DNA of 7,625 nucleotides, from positions 1 to 7,625 of the forward strand of contig JAJYQZ010000028.1 in the NCBI GenBank assembly GCA_021794335.1, given 5' to 3'. This document shows, piece after piece, positions 5,261 to 7,625 of this stretch. Under the pieces are notes generated by a model that worked only from the letters and a program-made list of their open reading frames with translations, was not told the origin of the DNA and made no database searches. Every line of letters begins with the position of its first letter. Positions within the stretch are counted from its first letter, which is position 1. Both the position numbers and the translations under genes were made by a program. The stretch comes from a bacterium. Its GTDB lineage: Bacteria > SZUA-79 > Acidulodesulfobacterales > Acidulodesulfobacteraceae.

Positions 5261-7303
5261 CTATGCTAAAAATTCGGACTTCTTGCCCGAGTATGTTATA
5301 AAAACTTTCTTCTTTGCCCTTGAAACCGCTACATAAAATAGTTTAATTTCATCCTCATATGCGCTATTTCCATTAATATCGTTATTTAGAAAAAACTGAA
5401 ACGGGTGGTTTAAATTTTTGCTTTTTTTATTTTTGCTATATGCCTGCGTTAAACTTTTTAAGTGGGGTATGTTGCCGTTATTTGCATTTGCAATAAATAC
5501 GGTATCAAATTCCATTCCTTTGCTTTTATGGATTGTTCCGATAAACAAATTTTTAGAATTTGCATAGCCTTCGGGATTCATTTCTTTAAAAATTTTTTTA
5601 AAATTATCCTCCTCTTTTTGCGTTCTGACAAGAACCCCTACATTTTCCCCCTTAGCCAGGTACAAATTAAACCGGCCTATAATAAATCTTTCCTCCAAAT
5701 TTTTACTTTCAAAACTTAGAATATCGATAGCATTTTCATCGGGCAGCATATTATTACCTTCGGATTGAATCATCTTTTTAGGAAATCTAAAATTTATATT
5801 ATTAAGGAGGGAATTGCAAAAATTTATAATTTTTGAATTAGACCTGTAATTATATTGCATTATAAACAATTTTCCCGAAGAATAAAATAAATCGAAGAAA
5901 AGAAGATTTGCTGAATCGCCGCCGTTAAAACCATAGATAGATTGATCGTCATCCCCCGCGTACATCGTAATGCCTCTGCCGCTGTCTATTTTTTTGATAA
6001 TAATATCGCTTAAAAAATCCAGATCCTGATATTCATCGACTAAAATATATTTAAACCGGTTTGCAATATCATAAACTATATTCTTATTTTTAAATAATTT
6101 TAAGACATTTAAAATCATGTCGTCGTAAGATATAAAACCGGTTTTAATATTTTCGCAAGCCTGTTCCTTTACTAACGGCACAGACTTAAATCCAAGTTCT
6201 AAATAATATTCCCTGATGATTGAGTAGAAAAAACTATGGTATGTCGTAATATTTAATATTTTTTTTATATTAAGATTATCGCCTGTGCAAAGGCGGCCAA
6301 TGCGGTTTTTTATTTCATCCGCGGCGTTATTCGTATATGTTAATACTAAAATTTCACCCGGAGACATAAAATTCATAAGATATAAGAATTTATTTACGAT
6401 TAGTCTGGTTTTCCCCGAACCCGCCCCTGCTATGACAAGATGAGCTGAATTCAATTCTTTTATAGAAATGTCCTGAATTTTACTTAATTTGTCATATTTA
6501 AATTTTACAGTCTTTTTATTATTCGAAACATTTTTAATGCCCCGAATAATAAACGGGAATATCTTAATTTTATTAATTATTTCACCGGGGTTGAAATAAA
6601 TATCGTTAAATGAAATATTCAGCATTATTTTAGAATCTCCTATAAATTCATCTCTTATGGCAATAATTTTTTTTAAAGGGTGGATTCTAAGCATTATCGT
6701 AAAATTATCTTTGCCCATAAATTTTAAACAGGGATTGCCAAACGGGCTTTGCCGGTTTAAACCGTGATGGAGAAATCCAAGTTCGCTTATCTTTTTAATA
6801 ATATAAGTTATAGCCGTAACAAATTCGGAGCTTCTATCATAAATTATTCTCGTGGCCATTAGAAGCCCGAGGCGAAGTTTAAAAATATCTATAATTAAAT
6901 CTTCATAAAAATTTTTATTAAAATTATCGTATATCCTTTGTAAATCAAAATTGTCCGCAATTACGGGGCATAAAATAATTTTGTTATGCAAAACAAAATC
7001 GCATATCGCATTAAATAAAACGGCATCTGTCAGATTTTCTATAAACAAATCTTCTAAAATTATAAACTTTGAAGAGAAAAGTTCTTCGATGTCTTTTAAA
7101 GGAAAATTAAGCGGACGGGAAATTTTATTTTTATTATAAAGCCGTAAAGAAGATTTCATTTTAATAAAGGATATGACATTATAATCCAATTCCAAATTTG
7201 TTAGATTTTTTATAAATGATTTTTTCTTATCCTCCGAAAAAATGGCAATTCCTATAAAGTTTGTTAGATTAAAATTGAAATTTTTAAAATAAAGATTTAT
7301 CAT
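5261..7303 (-). CDS. UvrD/Rep-like SF1A DNA helicase with unusual N-terminal domain
   Basis: Residues about 272-680 are a compact superfamily 1A helicase with all the motifs: a Q-motif-like glutamine at Q277, Walker A AGAGSGKT (292-299), Ia LTYTNNAADE (321-330), Walker B DEYQD (423-427), III AGDDDQSIYGF (449-459), IV YNYRS (484-488), V TIHKSKGMEFD (590-600) and VI YVAVSRAKK (657-665). It should be an ATP-driven 3'-5' DNA translocase. The stretch between motifs IV and V is only about 100 residues, so the 2B subdomain is much smaller than in UvrD. The first 270 residues match no helicase accessory domain I recognise and contain no nuclease motif. They may be a degenerate P-loop ATPase (see findings). 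No Shine-Dalgarno sequence precedes the ATG. The gene is divergent from the partial gene at 7349 and convergent with pheS. The helicase call is firm; the pathway is unknown. Confidence 0.9.
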   Translation of the reverse strand: MINLYFKNFNFNLTNFIGIAIFSEDKKKSFIKNLTNLELDYNVISFIKMKSSLRLYNKNKISRPLNFPLKDIEELFSSKFIILEDLFIENLTDAVLFNAICDFVLHNKIILCPVIADNFDLQRIYDNFNKNFYEDLIIDIFKLRLGLLMATRIIYDRSSEFVTAITYIIKKISELGFLHHGLNRQSPFGNPCLKFMGKDNFTIMLRIHPLKKIIAIRDEFIGDSKIMLNISFNDIYFNPGEIINKIKIFPFIIRGIKNVSNNKKTVKFKYDKLSKIQDISIKELNSAHLVIAGAGSGKTRLIVNKFLYLMNFMSPGEILVLTYTNNAADEIKNRIGRLCTGDNLNIKKILNITTYHSFFYSIIREYYLELGFKSVPLVKEQACENIKTGFISYDDMILNVLKLFKNKNIVYDIANRFKYILVDEYQDLDFLSDIIIKKIDSGRGITMYAGDDDQSIYGFNGGDSANLLFFDLFYSSGKLFIMQYNYRSNSKIINFCNSLLNNINFRFPKKMIQSEGNNMLPDENAIDILSFESKNLEERFIIGRFNLYLAKGENVGVLVRTQKEEDNFKKIFKEMNPEGYANSKNLFIGTIHKSKGMEFDTVFIANANNGNIPHLKSLTQAYSKNKKSKNLNHPFQFFLNNDINGNSAYEDEIKLFYVAVSRAKKKVFITYSGKKSEFLA

Positions 7304-7348
7304 AATAAAACCGGTATGCGTTTTTATTTTTAATAAACTTTACCCAAG

Positions 7349-7625
7349 ATGCAAAGCAAAATTTTAAAAAATAGTATAAATATAGGCGGCGACGGGGAAT
7401 ATTTTTACATAAGAAATTATATTCCAAGAAATAAAAAAGATACACGTTCCTCTTTAGATGAATATTCCGAATTAATACTGCGTTACAAAAAAGGGGATTA
7501 TAAAATAATATCATTTTTTGCAAGACTTTTGAGCAATATAATTTATTACTACTTTTATCCGTACGATTTAATTTTACCTGTGCCGCCAAGCAGTTCTTAT
7601 CTCGACATTTATCCGAACAGCATAG
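7349..7625 (+). CDS. Probable phosphoribosyltransferase-fold protein (ComF-like), 3' partial
   Basis: The frame is open from ATG 7349 to the right edge, giving 92 residues. An in-frame TAA at 7334 makes this ATG the first available start. The visible part contains EYFYIRNYIPRN, then an ISFFARLLSNIIYYYF helix, then YDLILPVPPSS. The last is the strand-plus-VP pattern that opens ComFC-like and related type I phosphoribosyltransferase domains. The PRPP-binding loop (DD followed by a T-rich turn) would lie beyond the window, so activity cannot be judged. ComF-like proteins act in DNA uptake, and related phosphoribosyltransferases are found beside DNA helicases. The gene starts 45 bp from the divergent helicase start, which suggests shared regulation. 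No Shine-Dalgarno sequence is visible. An open frame on the opposite strand across this region looks like a shadow, with no recognisable protein features. Confidence 0.6.
   Translation, partial: MQSKILKNSINIGGDGEYFYIRNYIPRNKKDTRSSLDEYSELILRYKKGDYKIISFFARLLSNIIYYYFYPYDLILPVPPSSSYLDIYPNSI

Noticed and set aside
5462..5719. 85-codon plus-strand open frame inside the helicase gene
   Set aside because: It is opposite conserved helicase motif V and flanking sequence; no start signal or recognisable protein.
7284..7589. 101-codon open frame on the minus strand overlapping the helicase start and the right-hand gene
   Set aside because: The plus-strand frame from 7349 carries the DLILPVPPSS pattern, while the minus frame has biased, low-complexity text and overlaps the start of the helicase gene.

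Overview
The window comes from an AT-rich bacterial chromosome. A classical bacterial PheS, Shine-Dalgarno-type sites in places, sigma70-like promoter boxes (TTGACA / TAAAAT) and single-domain toxin-antitoxin genes all point to a bacterium. The sequence alone does not fix the phylum. An uncultivated low-GC Gram-negative lineage is plausible, but that is inference.

Layout. (1) Bases 1-1036 (+) hold the C-terminal part of a type III restriction enzyme Res subunit, with its PD-(D/E)xK nuclease motif; the helicase part lies off the left edge. (2) Bases 1104-2227 (+) hold a Fic-family protein AMP-transferase behind its own promoter. It is split in two frames by a -1 shift exactly at a T TTT TTC heptamer. 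(3) Bases 2228-2709 have no convincing gene. They contain a 30-bp tandem repeat, a near-consensus promoter and a GC-rich segment ending in a strong terminator, together a candidate small RNA. (4) Bases 2710-2946 (+) encode a small protein with a Fis-type helix-turn-helix that may be a remnant. (5) Bases 3012-3671 (+) are a higBA-type toxin-antitoxin operon whose promoter carries a repeated GTTAACATA operator and appears to start transcription at the toxin ATG. (6) Bases 3723-3993 (+) are a HicB-type antitoxin followed by a 20-codon stump of hicA. (7) Bases 4180-5259 (+) are pheS, without pheT beside it. (8) Bases 5261-7303 (-) encode an unusual SF1A (UvrD/Rep-like) helicase with about 270 extra N-terminal residues. 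(9) From 7349 to the right edge (+) a divergent gene begins that looks like a phosphoribosyltransferase.

Bases 1-4000 read as an accessory strip of defence and stress modules (restriction, Fic, two toxin-antitoxin loci, one decayed) packed against the housekeeping gene pheS. The right-hand part pairs the odd helicase with a divergent phosphoribosyltransferase-like gene only 45 bp away. That pair, the split Fic gene and the candidate small RNA deserve the most attention. Several genes here (fic, higB, the helicase, the 7349 gene) have no recognisable Shine-Dalgarno sequence, whereas higA has a textbook one.
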